Positions 1 to 7,406 of a stretch of 16,962 bases of DNA are shown piece by piece. The stretch spans positions 1-16,962 of the forward strand of contig JAIRUU010000036.1 in NCBI GenBank assembly GCA_031254225.1, given 5' to 3'. The translations under genes were made by a program, and so were the position numbers. Source of the stretch: Candidatus Elusimicrobium euhamitermitis (lineage in GTDB: Bacteria; Elusimicrobiota; Elusimicrobia; Elusimicrobiales; Elusimicrobiaceae). Position 1 is the stretch's first letter. The number at the start of each line of letters is the position of its first letter. A model generated the notes under the pieces. That model saw only the letters and a list, made by a program, of their open reading frames with translations, did not search any database and was not told the origin of the DNA.

Positions 1-6
1 CCCCTG

Positions 7-31
7 CCCCTCTCCCGCAAAGGGAGAGGGG
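7..31 (-). terminator. Strong GC-rich hairpin after recG
   Basis: A perfect 10-bp inverted repeat, CCCCTCTCCC then GGGAGAGGGG with a 5-base loop, lies four bases beyond the recG stop codon. Read on the minus strand it would form a very stable hairpin at the 3' end of the uvrC-recG transcript. No T-run follows within the few bases visible, so it is not a textbook intrinsic terminator. It could stabilise the 3' end, or it could be one copy of a dispersed repeat, since similar CCCTCTCC/GGAGAGGG palindromes occur between genes in many bacteria. Confidence 0.45.
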
Positions 32-35
32 AAAA

Positions 36-2114
36 CTAAGACAATGAAATCAAATGCCAGTGTTTTTGGTATAACTCTATCAGCCGTTCTTTAAACGCCG
101 CGTGTTCAGGCGACGTAAGACGCGGGTCCTGCGCCAGCAGCGCATCGCGGTCTTCAAGCGCCCACTTTAAAATATCCGCGTCTTTAAAAATGTCGCCGGC
201 TTTAAATTCCAGCTCCCCGCTTTGGCGCGTGCCCAGAATTTCGCCCGGGCCGCGCAGCTGCATGTCCCGCTCGCCTATTTTAAACCCGTCGGACGTGGAA
301 CACAGAATATCCAGCCGCTCTTTGCTGACGGTGCTCACGCTGCCCGGGACAAGAAGGCAAAAACTTTCCTCGCTGCCGCGCCCCACGCGGCCGCGCAGCT
401 GGTGCAGGCTGGCAAGGCCGAAACGCTCCGCGTTTTGGACTATCATCACCGTCGCGTTTTTTACGTCTATGCCTACTTCTATAACGGGCGTGGCAACCAA
501 AATATCCAGTTTTTTATTTTTAAAAAGCGCCATCGTCTTTTCTTTTTCCGCGCGCTTCATCGCGCCGTGCAGCATGCCTGCTTTGAACGCGGGAAAAACG
601 CCCGCTATTTTTTCAAAATCCTCTTTAACGGCTTTTACGGAAAGTTTCTCGCTTTCTTCAATAAGCGGATAAACAATATACGCCTGCCTGCCTTTGCCCA
701 GCTCCTCCAAAGCTTTGGAGTAAGCCGCGCTCTCCGTCGTAATAATTGTAGTAACCGGCTTGCGCCCGGGCGGCAGTTCGGTAATGGAAGAAACTTCCAA
801 ATCCCCGTAAAAAGTAAGAGCAAGCGTGCGCGGAATGGGCGTGGCGGTCATGGTCAGCACGTCAATGTTTTCCGATTTATTTTGCAACGCCGCGCGCTGG
901 CGCACGCCGAAGCGGTGCTGCTCGTCAATAACCGCGAGCTTTAAATTTTTAAATTTTACGCTTTCTTCAATAAGCGCGTGGGTGCCGACTAAAATATTTA
1001 TTTCGCCGTTTTCCAAATCTTCCAAAATTTTTTCTTTGGCTTTGCCTTTTACGGAAGACGTTAAAAGCGCGGCCTTGACGTCCAGCCCTTTTAGAAAATT
1101 AGTGACGGTAAAAAAATGCTGCTCCGCCAAAATTTCCGTGGGCGCCATAAGGGCCGCCTGAAAGCCGTTCTCGCACGCCAGCAGCATTGCGCTGAGCGCG
1201 ACTATGGTTTTTCCGCTGCCAACGTCCCCCTGCAGCATTCTCGTCATGGGAACGTTTGAGCGCATATCGTTAAAAATTTCATTTATAACTTTTTTCTGGG
1301 ACGCCGTGAACTCAAACCCCAGATTTTCGCGAAACGGCGTAAGCAGGTTTGTTTTTATTTCATAATGATAATTCTTCGTCTTAACCTGCTGCTTCTTTTT
1401 TATTCCCCAAGCGGCGGTAAGCAGTAAAAACTCTTCATAAGCCATGCGCTTGCGCGCGGCGGCAAGTTCCGGCGTATTTGACGGAAAGTGCACGGCGCGC
1501 AGCGCCTGCGGCGCGCTAAGCAGATGACGTTTATCTAAAATAGAAACGGGCAAAACTTCTTTTTCTTCTTTTAATTTTGTTTCAAGCGCGGTGTAAACGC
1601 AAGTCCTGAAAAACTTGCCCGTCAGACCCTGCGTCAGGCCGTAGACCGGCGTCAGACGGTTGACGTGTATTAAACTGCTTTCAACGCCCGCCGGATAATA
1701 TTCATCCACGGAAATTTTGTTTGCAAAAAAATTTTCCTGATTATCTTTTTTACCGACCACCCAGACCCACTGCGCCAGTTTAAAATCTTTTTTCAGCGCG
1801 GCCATGGGGTCAAAACGCGCTTTATAAAACGGGCGTTTTTTAAACCACGCGCATTCCAGTTTTTCCCCTTTTTCATTTTCCAGATGAGCTTTAAAAATTA
1901 AAATAGATTTGGCCGGAATATATTCCGTGCGCATAACGCGGCCCAGAAAAACAACCTGCGCGCCGTCGCCGTACTCGGTCATAACGCCCGGCCGGCGGTC
2001 CTGGTAATCCCGCGGGTAATAGTGCAGCAGATCCGAAACCGTGGAAATTTCCAGCCGCGCGAACATCGCTTCCCTTACCGGTCCCACGCCTTTTAAAAAT
2101 TTAATATCGGTCAT
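36..2114 (-). CDS. recG: ATP-dependent DNA helicase RecG
   Basis: RecG is a cytoplasmic superfamily 2 helicase that remodels stalled replication forks and branch-migrates Holliday junctions. The 692-residue length is normal for the family. The N-terminal part carries the wedge/OB-fold region, with the opening KGVGPVREAMF segment typical of RecG. The helicase core follows: Walker A GDVGSGKT at residues 296-303, Walker B/motif II DEQH at 397-400 (the usual RecG variant of DEAH), TATPIPRTL as motif III, and HQLRGRVGRG as motif VI. The start codon overlaps the uvrC stop as ATGA. No Shine-Dalgarno is visible before it, so translation probably depends on coupling to uvrC. Both neighbours are DNA repair genes, which fits a repair operon read from the uvrC promoter. 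Identification is secure. Confidence 0.97.
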   Translation of the reverse strand: MTDIKFLKGVGPVREAMFARLEISTVSDLLHYYPRDYQDRRPGVMTEYGDGAQVVFLGRVMRTEYIPAKSILIFKAHLENEKGEKLECAWFKKRPFYKARFDPMAALKKDFKLAQWVWVVGKKDNQENFFANKISVDEYYPAGVESSLIHVNRLTPVYGLTQGLTGKFFRTCVYTALETKLKEEKEVLPVSILDKRHLLSAPQALRAVHFPSNTPELAAARKRMAYEEFLLLTAAWGIKKKQQVKTKNYHYEIKTNLLTPFRENLGFEFTASQKKVINEIFNDMRSNVPMTRMLQGDVGSGKTIVALSAMLLACENGFQAALMAPTEILAEQHFFTVTNFLKGLDVKAALLTSSVKGKAKEKILEDLENGEINILVGTHALIEESVKFKNLKLAVIDEQHRFGVRQRAALQNKSENIDVLTMTATPIPRTLALTFYGDLEVSSITELPPGRKPVTTIITTESAAYSKALEELGKGRQAYIVYPLIEESEKLSVKAVKEDFEKIAGVFPAFKAGMLHGAMKRAEKEKTMALFKNKKLDILVATPVIEVGIDVKNATVMIVQNAERFGLASLHQLRGRVGRGSEESFCLLVPGSVSTVSKERLDILCSTSDGFKIGERDMQLRGPGEILGTRQSGELEFKAGDIFKDADILKWALEDRDALLAQDPRLTSPEHAAFKERLIELYQKHWHLISLS

Positions 2115-3418
2115 GATAGAGTTTGTTTATCCCTCAAATGCCTGTGATATGTTATACCAAATCTGTGCACTTCGTCGCGCATTTCCATGAGGAGGCTCAG
2201 CGCGGGGTCGCCTATCGGCAGGCGTATGCTTTCCGATTTATCCGGCGTAAAAATTTCTTCTTCCCGTTTGGCAAGAGATATAAAATTCATTTTTACCCCC
2301 GCCTTTTCCGCCGCCCTCTGCGCCATGCTTAACTGGCCTTTGCCGCCGTCTATAACCATGAGGTCGGGTCTCGGCTCGCTGGTTTTTTTGAGCGCGGTTA
2401 AACGGCGTTCTACAATTTCTTCTATCATCAAAAAGTCGTCGTTGCCCGTGCCTGGCAGAGCGGATTTAATTTTAAATTTTCTGTAATGCGCGTGATTTTT
2501 TTTGCCGTCAATGTAGCACACCATGCTGCCCACGGCCGCGCGGCCGTAGAGGCCGGAAGTGTCAAAAGTCTCAATATGCCGCGGTACTTTTTTTAGGCCT
2601 AAAACCACGGCCAGCCGCTCAACCTTTTCACTGGCTTCAATAGCGCGGACGATTTTCTCGTCCCTGTATTCGCTTACTATAATCCGCTCGCCCATATACT
2701 CAAGGCCGCCAAGAAAATCGCGCAGCTGCGCGGCTTTTTCATATTGCATTTTTGCGCTGGCAAAGCGCATGGCGGTTTTTATTTCTCTTTTTATTTTGCC
2801 TATTTTCCCCTCGCCGAAATTTTCAAACCGCCGCACCACGCCGCGGTAATCTTTATAAGAAATTTTGCCGGCGCACGGGGCTGGGCACTGGCCCGTGTGG
2901 AAATAAACGCAGTTTTTTATTTTTTTTTCTTCCAGCGGTTTAGAACGGTCAAAATTCCACTTGCACGGCCGCAGCTGTGCGTAACCGCTTCTCCACAAAA
3001 AACGCAGTAGGTTTTTTATATCTCCGGCGTGCGGGAAAGGACCGTAATAAATGCCGTCTTTGGTTTTCTTGCGGGTAACAAGCGTGCGCGGGAAATCCTC
3101 ATCGGTAACTTTAATAAAAGGGTAAGATTTATCGTCCTTGCCCATGGTGTTAAAAAACGGCTGATATTTTTTTATAAGACGGTCTTCAAGGATAAGCGCG
3201 TCCCGCTCGCTGGCGGCGACGATATAGTCAATGCGCGCTATAAGCGGCAAAAGGCTGGGCAGTTTCCACCCGCGGCTTTCAAGATTGCCGGTATGAAAAT
3301 ACTGCGCCACGCGCGCCGCGATATTTTTTGCCTTGCCTACGTAAAGAACTTCCCCAAACTTAGAGCGCATTATATAAACGCCCGGGTTTTTGGGGAGAAT
3401 GGAAATATTAATACCCAT
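2111..3418 (-). CDS. uvrC: Compact UvrC, excinuclease ABC subunit C
   Basis: UvrC makes the 3' and 5' incisions of bacterial nucleotide excision repair, together with UvrA and UvrB. The GIY-YIG nuclease is at residues 10-95 (GVY 13-15, YVG 26-28). Four cysteines, C152, C170, C178 and C182, match the positions reported to bind an Fe-S cluster in UvrC. The UVR motif, which contacts UvrB, spans about 207-242. The RNase H-like nuclease follows, with D286 (ETFDTSG), D357 (VIDGGKGQ) and the HRFGITYHR segment at 418-426. The protein is only 435 residues against about 600 usually. The roughly 120-residue linker between UVR and the second nuclease domain is missing, and the protein stops before the tandem HhH domain. 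Both catalytic centres look intact, so I call it a compact UvrC, not a pseudogene. No Shine-Dalgarno precedes the ATG. Confidence 0.94.
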   Translation of the reverse strand: MGINISILPKNPGVYIMRSKFGEVLYVGKAKNIAARVAQYFHTGNLESRGWKLPSLLPLIARIDYIVAASERDALILEDRLIKKYQPFFNTMGKDDKSYPFIKVTDEDFPRTLVTRKKTKDGIYYGPFPHAGDIKNLLRFLWRSGYAQLRPCKWNFDRSKPLEEKKIKNCVYFHTGQCPAPCAGKISYKDYRGVVRRFENFGEGKIGKIKREIKTAMRFASAKMQYEKAAQLRDFLGGLEYMGERIIVSEYRDEKIVRAIEASEKVERLAVVLGLKKVPRHIETFDTSGLYGRAAVGSMVCYIDGKKNHAHYRKFKIKSALPGTGNDDFLMIEEIVERRLTALKKTSEPRPDLMVIDGGKGQLSMAQRAAEKAGVKMNFISLAKREEEIFTPDKSESIRLPIGDPALSLLMEMRDEVHRFGITYHRHLRDKQTLS

Positions 3419-3424
3419 GATATT

Positions 3425-3454
3425 ATTATAGTATTAAAGTCATAAAATTGTTGA
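3425..3454 (-). promoter_or_regulatory. uvrC-recG promoter, probably leaderless
   Basis: On the minus strand a perfect TATAAT (3425-3430) is followed by six bases and then the uvrC ATG. That would put the transcription start at or next to the start codon. A weak -35 match, TCAACA, lies 18 bases upstream at 3449-3454 and overlaps the -35 of the divergent rpsT promoter. There is no Shine-Dalgarno between the -10 and the ATG, which fits a leaderless mRNA. The -10 is clear; the -35 and the leaderless reading are inference. Confidence 0.6.
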
Positions 3455-3479
3455 CCTGCGTTTTATAAAAAAATATAAT
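3451..3479 (+). promoter_or_regulatory. rpsT sigma70-type promoter
   Basis: TTGACC at 3451-3456 and TATAAT at 3474-3479 are separated by 17 bases, a near-consensus housekeeping promoter. The predicted start is near 3486, giving an AT-rich leader of about 27 bases. An AAAGGA Shine-Dalgarno at 3498-3503 lies nine bases before the rpsT ATG. The promoter is back to back with the uvrC promoter, and their -35 regions overlap, so the two could compete for polymerase. Confidence 0.85.
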
Positions 3480-3512
3480 GTAGTATAAGTTTTATATAAA
3501 GGAAAGATAAAA

Positions 3513-3788
3513 ATGGCAAAATTAAAAACCGGCCGGCATACAAGCGCTATCAAAGCCCAGCGCCAGGCCGAAAGAAGGACGTCCAGGAACAAAGGTTTAA
3601 TCAAGGCCGTGCGCCTGAGCACAAAAACAGCGCAGGCGTCAGTTAAAAATAAAGACGGCAAAGCGGACGAGAATTTCAAGAAAGCGTCATCGTCAATTGA
3701 CAAAGCAGCCAAAAAAGGCGTAATACACTGGAAAACGGCCGCAAGAAAGAAAAGCCGTCTGGCCAAAAAAGTAAACGCCGCAAAATAA
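3513..3788 (+). CDS. rpsT: 30S ribosomal protein S20
   Basis: S20 is a primary 16S rRNA-binding protein of the small subunit, made of long basic helices. This 91-residue product has the family pattern: an N-terminal MAKLKTGRHTSAIKAQRQ, the central RNKGLIKAVRLSTK stretch and the lysine-rich C-terminal KKGVIHWKTAARKKSRLAKK. Length is normal. It is monocistronic, with a near-consensus promoter, a good Shine-Dalgarno and a strong intrinsic terminator 12 bases after the stop. rpsT is often a single-gene unit in other bacteria too. In E. coli S20 represses its own translation, but I see no specific structure for that in this short leader. Confidence 0.97.
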   Translation: MAKLKTGRHTSAIKAQRQAERRTSRNKGLIKAVRLSTKTAQASVKNKDGKADENFKKASSSIDKAAKKGVIHWKTAARKKSRLAKKVNAAK

Positions 3789-3800
3789 ATATTTTAACCA

Positions 3801-3829
3801 AAACCGCTGCAAAAGCAGCGGTTTTTTTT
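3801..3829 (+). terminator. Intrinsic terminator of rpsT
   Basis: A hairpin with arms AAACCGCTGC and GCAGCGGTTT around an AAAA loop runs into a run of eight T. This is a classic Rho-independent terminator. Its A-rich upstream arm could also give some termination in the opposite direction. Confidence 0.93.
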
Positions 3830-3831
3830 GT

Positions 3832-3837
3832 TAGAAT
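3832..3837 (+). promoter_or_regulatory. -10-like TAGAAT before the membrane-protein pair
   Basis: TAGAAT is followed by six A/T bases and then the ATG at 3844, with no Shine-Dalgarno between. The arrangement matches uvrC and lplA and suggests a leaderless transcript for the downstream pair. I find no good -35, because that position falls inside the rpsT terminator stem, so the promoter is tentative. Confidence 0.4.
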
Positions 3838-3843
3838 AAAAAT

Positions 3844-4449
3844 ATGCACACCCTCAGCAAGATTTTTATTTATACCGTTATAATGTGCGTTGCAATTTTG
3901 GCGGCTTACCGCGGTTACGGCCTTTACAGCACGCATATTGACGAAGTCAACGCGCGCAAAGATAAAACCAACACGCTGTTTGCCACAATCCCGTCCGCGC
4001 CGGAAGAGGTTACGCAGGCCGTGCAGCCGCATTTAAGTATGCCGGGCGTCGTGAGCAGTATTGATTACGGCGTTTCAACGGTGCCCACGGAAACGGAATT
4101 GAACGCGCCCGCGACTTATGATTATACGCCGGACAATGCGCCTAGCGCGCTGCCTAAAATTACTGCAGACGAAGACCGCCAGGCCCGCGCGCAGAAAGCT
4201 TTTGACAAATATTTGTCAAACCCTTTAATAAAGCAGTTTAACGCGGACATGCAAAACGCGGGGATACAAAACATGGATTTCAGCCGTTTGGCCACTGCGG
4301 ACGCGGCGGACGCGTTGCAGCAAAACCCCAAACTGCGCGATATTTTTATAAAATATTCCCAGAACCCTGAGTTTATCGCTTTAATACGCCAAATGGGCAC
4401 TGACCCTGAAATTAAAGCGGTAACCCAAGAACTTCAAGAGGAAAGATAA
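3844..4449 (+). CDS. Unrecognised membrane-anchored protein, first of a pair
   Basis: I do not recognise a family in this 201-residue protein. It begins with a short basic stretch and a hydrophobic segment at about residues 7-24 (IFIYTVIMCVAILAAY), which looks like a signal anchor. The rest would therefore be outside the cytoplasmic membrane. Residues 40-110 are polar, rich in proline, threonine and alanine, and probably disordered. The last 90 residues are predicted-helical and charged and contain two similar NP-centred stretches, QQNPKLRDIFIKYSQNP and SNPLIKQFNADM. The ATG has no Shine-Dalgarno; a -10-like TAGAAT sits six bases before it. The gene is followed after 13 bases by another single-pass protein with a Pro/Thr/Gln-rich linker, so the two likely form an operon and may act together in the periplasm. 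No function is assigned. Confidence 0.8.
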   Translation: MHTLSKIFIYTVIMCVAILAAYRGYGLYSTHIDEVNARKDKTNTLFATIPSAPEEVTQAVQPHLSMPGVVSSIDYGVSTVPTETELNAPATYDYTPDNAPSALPKITADEDRQARAQKAFDKYLSNPLIKQFNADMQNAGIQNMDFSRLATADAADALQQNPKLRDIFIKYSQNPEFIALIRQMGTDPEIKAVTQELQEER

Positions 4450-4462
4450 AGCAAGGAGAATT

Positions 4463-5095
4463 ATGAACGAAACCGATGAAAGAAAAGTGCCCGCTATGAT
4501 GGTAATTTTGCTTAAAGCCGCAGTTTTGGTGCTGATAGTGCTGTGCATTTTCTTTATAGCCTACCCGCACGCCTGCATAAATATAATTGAAGGCCGCCAG
4601 ACTGAAGACCAATCAATACAGGACATAAATAAACCGCTTATTCAGGCAAATAGAGACACCGTTCCCGCGCCCCAGCCCGTAGTAACCGCGCCGGTAACGG
4701 TAACGCCGCCGTCTCAGACTGTAACGATACCCGCTCCGCAGCCTGTAACAACGCAGCAGACCGTTATAACGCCGGCAACAGCCGTTCAGACGGTGCAAAC
4801 GCAGGTAACGCAAACCGCGCGGGACGCGCAAAACACTACAAACTCGGCTCTTAACTCCGCCATACAACAGCAGCAGCAACTGCAGGCCGAGCAGGATGTT
4901 TATGATTACAACGTTATAAAACGCTACGTCGCGGTGGAAAAAGATTATCTGCAAACGCATGCTAACGACAACGCGTCCGCAACGGCTGTAACCCAGCAGG
5001 TTATGAACGAGTATCAGCTTAATGACCAGGAATGGAAAGAAATAATATCAAAAGCAAACGAACGCGGCTGGTTTGACGCCTTACGCAACAAATAA
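4463..5095 (+). CDS. Unrecognised membrane-anchored protein with Pro/Thr/Gln-rich linker
   Basis: No family recognised. The 210-residue product has a hydrophobic anchor at about residues 11-32 (MMVILLKAAVLVLIVLCIFF), then a long low-complexity linker at about 60-145. The linker is built from repeating PAPQPV, TVTP and QTVQTQ-like units and ends in a short QQQQQ tract. A charged helical C-terminal part (about 150-210) ends in WFDALRNK. The architecture suggests an inner-membrane protein whose flexible arm spans periplasm or peptidoglycan and presents a small C-terminal domain, as in TonB- or TolA-like proteins, but no TonB or TolA signature is visible. An AAGGAG Shine-Dalgarno lies four bases before the ATG. 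It follows the preceding membrane protein by 13 bases and ends before a strong terminator. Confidence 0.8.
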   Translation: MNETDERKVPAMMVILLKAAVLVLIVLCIFFIAYPHACINIIEGRQTEDQSIQDINKPLIQANRDTVPAPQPVVTAPVTVTPPSQTVTIPAPQPVTTQQTVITPATAVQTVQTQVTQTARDAQNTTNSALNSAIQQQQQLQAEQDVYDYNVIKRYVAVEKDYLQTHANDNASATAVTQQVMNEYQLNDQEWKEIISKANERGWFDALRNK

Positions 5096-5106
5096 AACTA
5101 CAAATA

Positions 5107-5137
5107 AAAATGCCTGCCTTACGGCAGGCATTTTTTT
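5107..5137 (+). terminator. Terminator after the membrane-protein pair
   Basis: Arms TGCCTGCC (5111-5118) and GGCAGGCA (5123-5130) around a TTAC loop are followed by seven T and preceded by five A. It is a strong Rho-independent terminator that could work in both directions. The next gene starts only seven bases after the T-run, leaving little room for a promoter there. Confidence 0.92.
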
Positions 5138-5143
5138 ACAGCT

Positions 5144-5362
5144 ATGTATATAAAAGTGAAAGTCCGCGCCGGAGAAAAGAAAAACCGATTTGAAAGGAAA
5201 ACGCCTGACGCCTTTGAAGTCTGGACAAAAGCGCCCTCGGAGCGCGGTTTGGCAAACGCCGCGGTACGCGAAATTTTAGCGCGCGGACTTAACGTCTCTT
5301 CCAAACAACTAATCCTGATAAAAGGCGCAACCGGCCCGTCAAAAATCTTTGAAATAAAATAA
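5144..5362 (+). CDS. DUF167/YggU family protein
   Basis: This 72-residue protein matches the small DUF167 (YggU) family: an N-terminal beta strand MYIKVKVRAGEKKN, the conserved APSERGLANAAV segment (family consensus P.xGkAN.al) and a C-terminal strand reading GATGPSKIFEI. The biochemical role of the family is not established. In other bacteria it often sits beside yggT or cell-division genes, but not here. The ATG is only seven bases downstream of a strong terminator T-run and has no recognisable Shine-Dalgarno or -10 hexamer, so I cannot say how it is expressed. Read-through from the upstream pair is the simplest option. Confidence 0.85.
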   Translation: MYIKVKVRAGEKKNRFERKTPDAFEVWTKAPSERGLANAAVREILARGLNVSSKQLILIKGATGPSKIFEIK

Positions 5363-5422
5363 TACAAGATAGAAGAAGGCTTATTAAGCTCCAACCCACT
5401 TTTGGATATGATAAAGAAATAG

Positions 5423-6193
5423 TTAACTATTTTCTTTTAATTTAAAAAACAAAACATTAAAAAGCAAACAAATATAAAATGTTATAGGGGACATTAATAA
5501 TAAAATAATCTGGTATTCTTTGGTAAAAAAGAATTTAAAAGTAGGTATTGCCGGAACAGACAAAAACAGTGAAAGTAAAATAAAAGGCAAAAAAGGTAAA
5601 AGAGTATTTAATTTTTGAGAAGTTAGTTTCCAGCTTTGTTTAAAAGGAGTTATCAATGTACTTTTTTCTAAAAATACGAACATTGAAAAAAAATACAAAC
5701 GCATAACAAAATATAACCATATTAAAGCAATAGATGAAGTTACTGTTATATATATACAGACAAATCCCAAATTTTGAAAATTCATCGCTGATGGTTGAAT
5801 AAGAAAAAGCTTGCTAAAAATAATTGCTACAAACGCAGATAATACGCCAGAGAAAGCAAAAACGGGTATGAATAGTATGATAATCAGGAGAAAAGAAAAA
5901 ATATATGAAAATAATGCAAAAAGAGATTCTTCCATACTGCTATAAATAGATATTTTTTTATTATCAATAGTTGCTTTCGTATAATAAAACATTATGCCGT
6001 TTACCATAATTCCGATACACCACAATAGAATTAAAGGGAGTACGAAACCAAATCCTCTATCGTTAAGATTAATATAAAATATGACAGAAAGTATAATTAT
6101 TATAAAGTAAAGCATAAAAACTTTTAGGAATACTTTTAAAAAAATATTATTTGTGGCATTTATGCAATTCCTAAAGAGTGAAAAGTTTATCAT
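5423..6193 (-). CDS. AT-rich multi-pass membrane protein, unknown function
   Basis: No specific family recognised. The 256-residue product is almost entirely hydrophobic, with about six predicted membrane segments rich in F, I and L. A cytosolic-type stretch, LEKSTLITPFKQSWKLTSQKL, sits before the last two segments; this layout recalls multi-pass proteins of the DUF975 or GDPD-membrane-domain type, but I cannot assign it. I place the start at the ATG at 6193, which has GGAG five bases upstream; an in-frame TTG at 6214 would add seven residues and has no such support. The gene follows the RlmI-like gene by 40 bases. Its base composition is unlike its neighbours: the row 5701-5760 is 23% G+C against 62% for 6301-6360. 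Hydrophobic codons explain part of this, and recent acquisition could explain the rest. Confidence 0.8.
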   Translation of the reverse strand: MINFSLFRNCINATNNIFLKVFLKVFMLYFIIIILSVIFYINLNDRGFGFVLPLILLWCIGIMVNGIMFYYTKATIDNKKISIYSSMEESLFALFSYIFSFLLIIILFIPVFAFSGVLSAFVAIIFSKLFLIQPSAMNFQNLGFVCIYITVTSSIALIWLYFVMRLYFFSMFVFLEKSTLITPFKQSWKLTSQKLNTLLPFLPFILLSLFLSVPAIPTFKFFFTKEYQIILLLMSPITFYICLLFNVLFFKLKENS

Positions 6194-6233
6194 AAAATCT
6201 CCACTATTACCCAAGAATTATTTTTCTAATATC

Positions 6234-7406
6234 TTACCTTACCTGCAAAAGAGCAAAGTGTAAATATTCCGTCTCTGGCATTCCGACTAAGACAGGGTGG
6301 TCTTTGGACGCGCCGCGCAGCTCAAGCATTACCACGCGCTTGCCCGCTTTATACGCGGCAGACCGGATAATATCAACAAAAATTTCACGCGTGATATGGT
6401 GAGAGCACGACGACGTTGCCAGCAGCCCGCCTTTTTCAAGTCCGTCCAGAGCCATCTTGTTTAATTTAACGTATAAGCTGACGGCCTGCGGCAGGCTTTT
6501 TTTATTTTTGACAAACGGCGGCGGGTCAAGCAAAACAAAATCCGGCTTCTGCGGCAGTTCCCCGCGGCCCATTGCGGACAAAATTCTTTCCGCATCGTCC
6601 CGACGGTAAACGGCCAGTTTTTCAACGCCGTTTAGTTCCGCGTTTTTGTTCGCGTATTCAACGGCCAGCGCCGAAGAATCCGCGCCCCACACCTGCGCCG
6701 CGCCGTGCAGCGCCGCCAAAATCCCGAACGCGCCGACATAAGAATATAAATCCAAAACCAGTCTGTCCTTAAAATAAGGTTTTAAAAACTCCCTGTTTTC
6801 CCGCTGGTCAAAATAAAAACCGGTTTTTTGTCCGCCGCGCAGAGGGACTTCATATTTGGCTTTATTTTCTTCAATGATGACGGACTCCGGCACCGCGCCG
6901 ATAATTTCCGGCTCCGTCGGCAAATTTTCCATTACGCGGAAATTGTTGTCATTACGGTAAAAAATGCCCGTCGGTTTAAAAATTTTTTTAAGCGCGGCGG
7001 TAATTTCTTTTTTCAGATTCTCCATGCCGGCCGTAAGAATATCCACGGACAAAACGTCCCCGTACCTGTCAATAACAAGGCCCGGCAGCATATCGGCCTC
7101 GCCGTAAACCATACGGCCGTATTTGCGCACGCCGCCTTCTTTGCGGTAAGCGTACGCGTTGTCTATGGCGTTAAAAATAAAATCCTCTTCCAGCGGCTCC
7201 GGCCCGCGTTTTAAAATACGCGCGGCTATTAAACTGTTGGGGTTAAAATAACCATGCCCGACGGTAACGCCTTCCGCGTTAATTATGCGGCACAGCGCGC
7301 CCGGAGCTGCGGTTTTATCCAGATTTTCTATTTCGTTGGAAAAAATCCAAAGGTGGCCGGCGCGGACGCGGCGGTCTTCTTTTGGTTTAAGTTTAATATC
7401 TATCAT
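6234..7406 (-). CDS. RlmI-like class I rRNA (cytosine-C5) methyltransferase
   Basis: This enzyme probably transfers a methyl group from SAM to C5 of a cytosine in 23S rRNA, as E. coli RlmI does at C1962. The 390-residue length is typical. An N-terminal PUA domain covers about residues 1-75, with the RVRAGHLWIFSNEI opening of the family. The central region has GQKTGFYFDQR at 192-202, a hallmark of the RlmI/YccW group. The Rossmann methyltransferase domain has a SAM loop VLDLYSYVGAFG at 217-228, LLDPPPF at 292-298 and the candidate catalytic C334 in SSCSHH. Start and pyrE stop overlap as ATGA, so the two are translationally coupled. The exact target nucleotide is not provable from sequence, so I leave the symbol blank. 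Confidence 0.9.
   Translation of the reverse strand: MIDIKLKPKEDRRVRAGHLWIFSNEIENLDKTAAPGALCRIINAEGVTVGHGYFNPNSLIAARILKRGPEPLEEDFIFNAIDNAYAYRKEGGVRKYGRMVYGEADMLPGLVIDRYGDVLSVDILTAGMENLKKEITAALKKIFKPTGIFYRNDNNFRVMENLPTEPEIIGAVPESVIIEENKAKYEVPLRGGQKTGFYFDQRENREFLKPYFKDRLVLDLYSYVGAFGILAALHGAAQVWGADSSALAVEYANKNAELNGVEKLAVYRRDDAERILSAMGRGELPQKPDFVLLDPPPFVKNKKSLPQAVSLYVKLNKMALDGLEKGGLLATSSCSHHITREIFVDIIRSAAYKAGKRVVMLELRGASKDHPVLVGMPETEYLHFALLQVR

Noticed and set aside
5417..5432. Perfect 16-bp palindrome AAATAGTTAACTATTT at the end of the membrane-protein gene
   Set aside because: All A/T except two G/C pairs, no T-run in a useful position and in AT-rich DNA where such palindromes arise easily. 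Not called as a terminator or operator.
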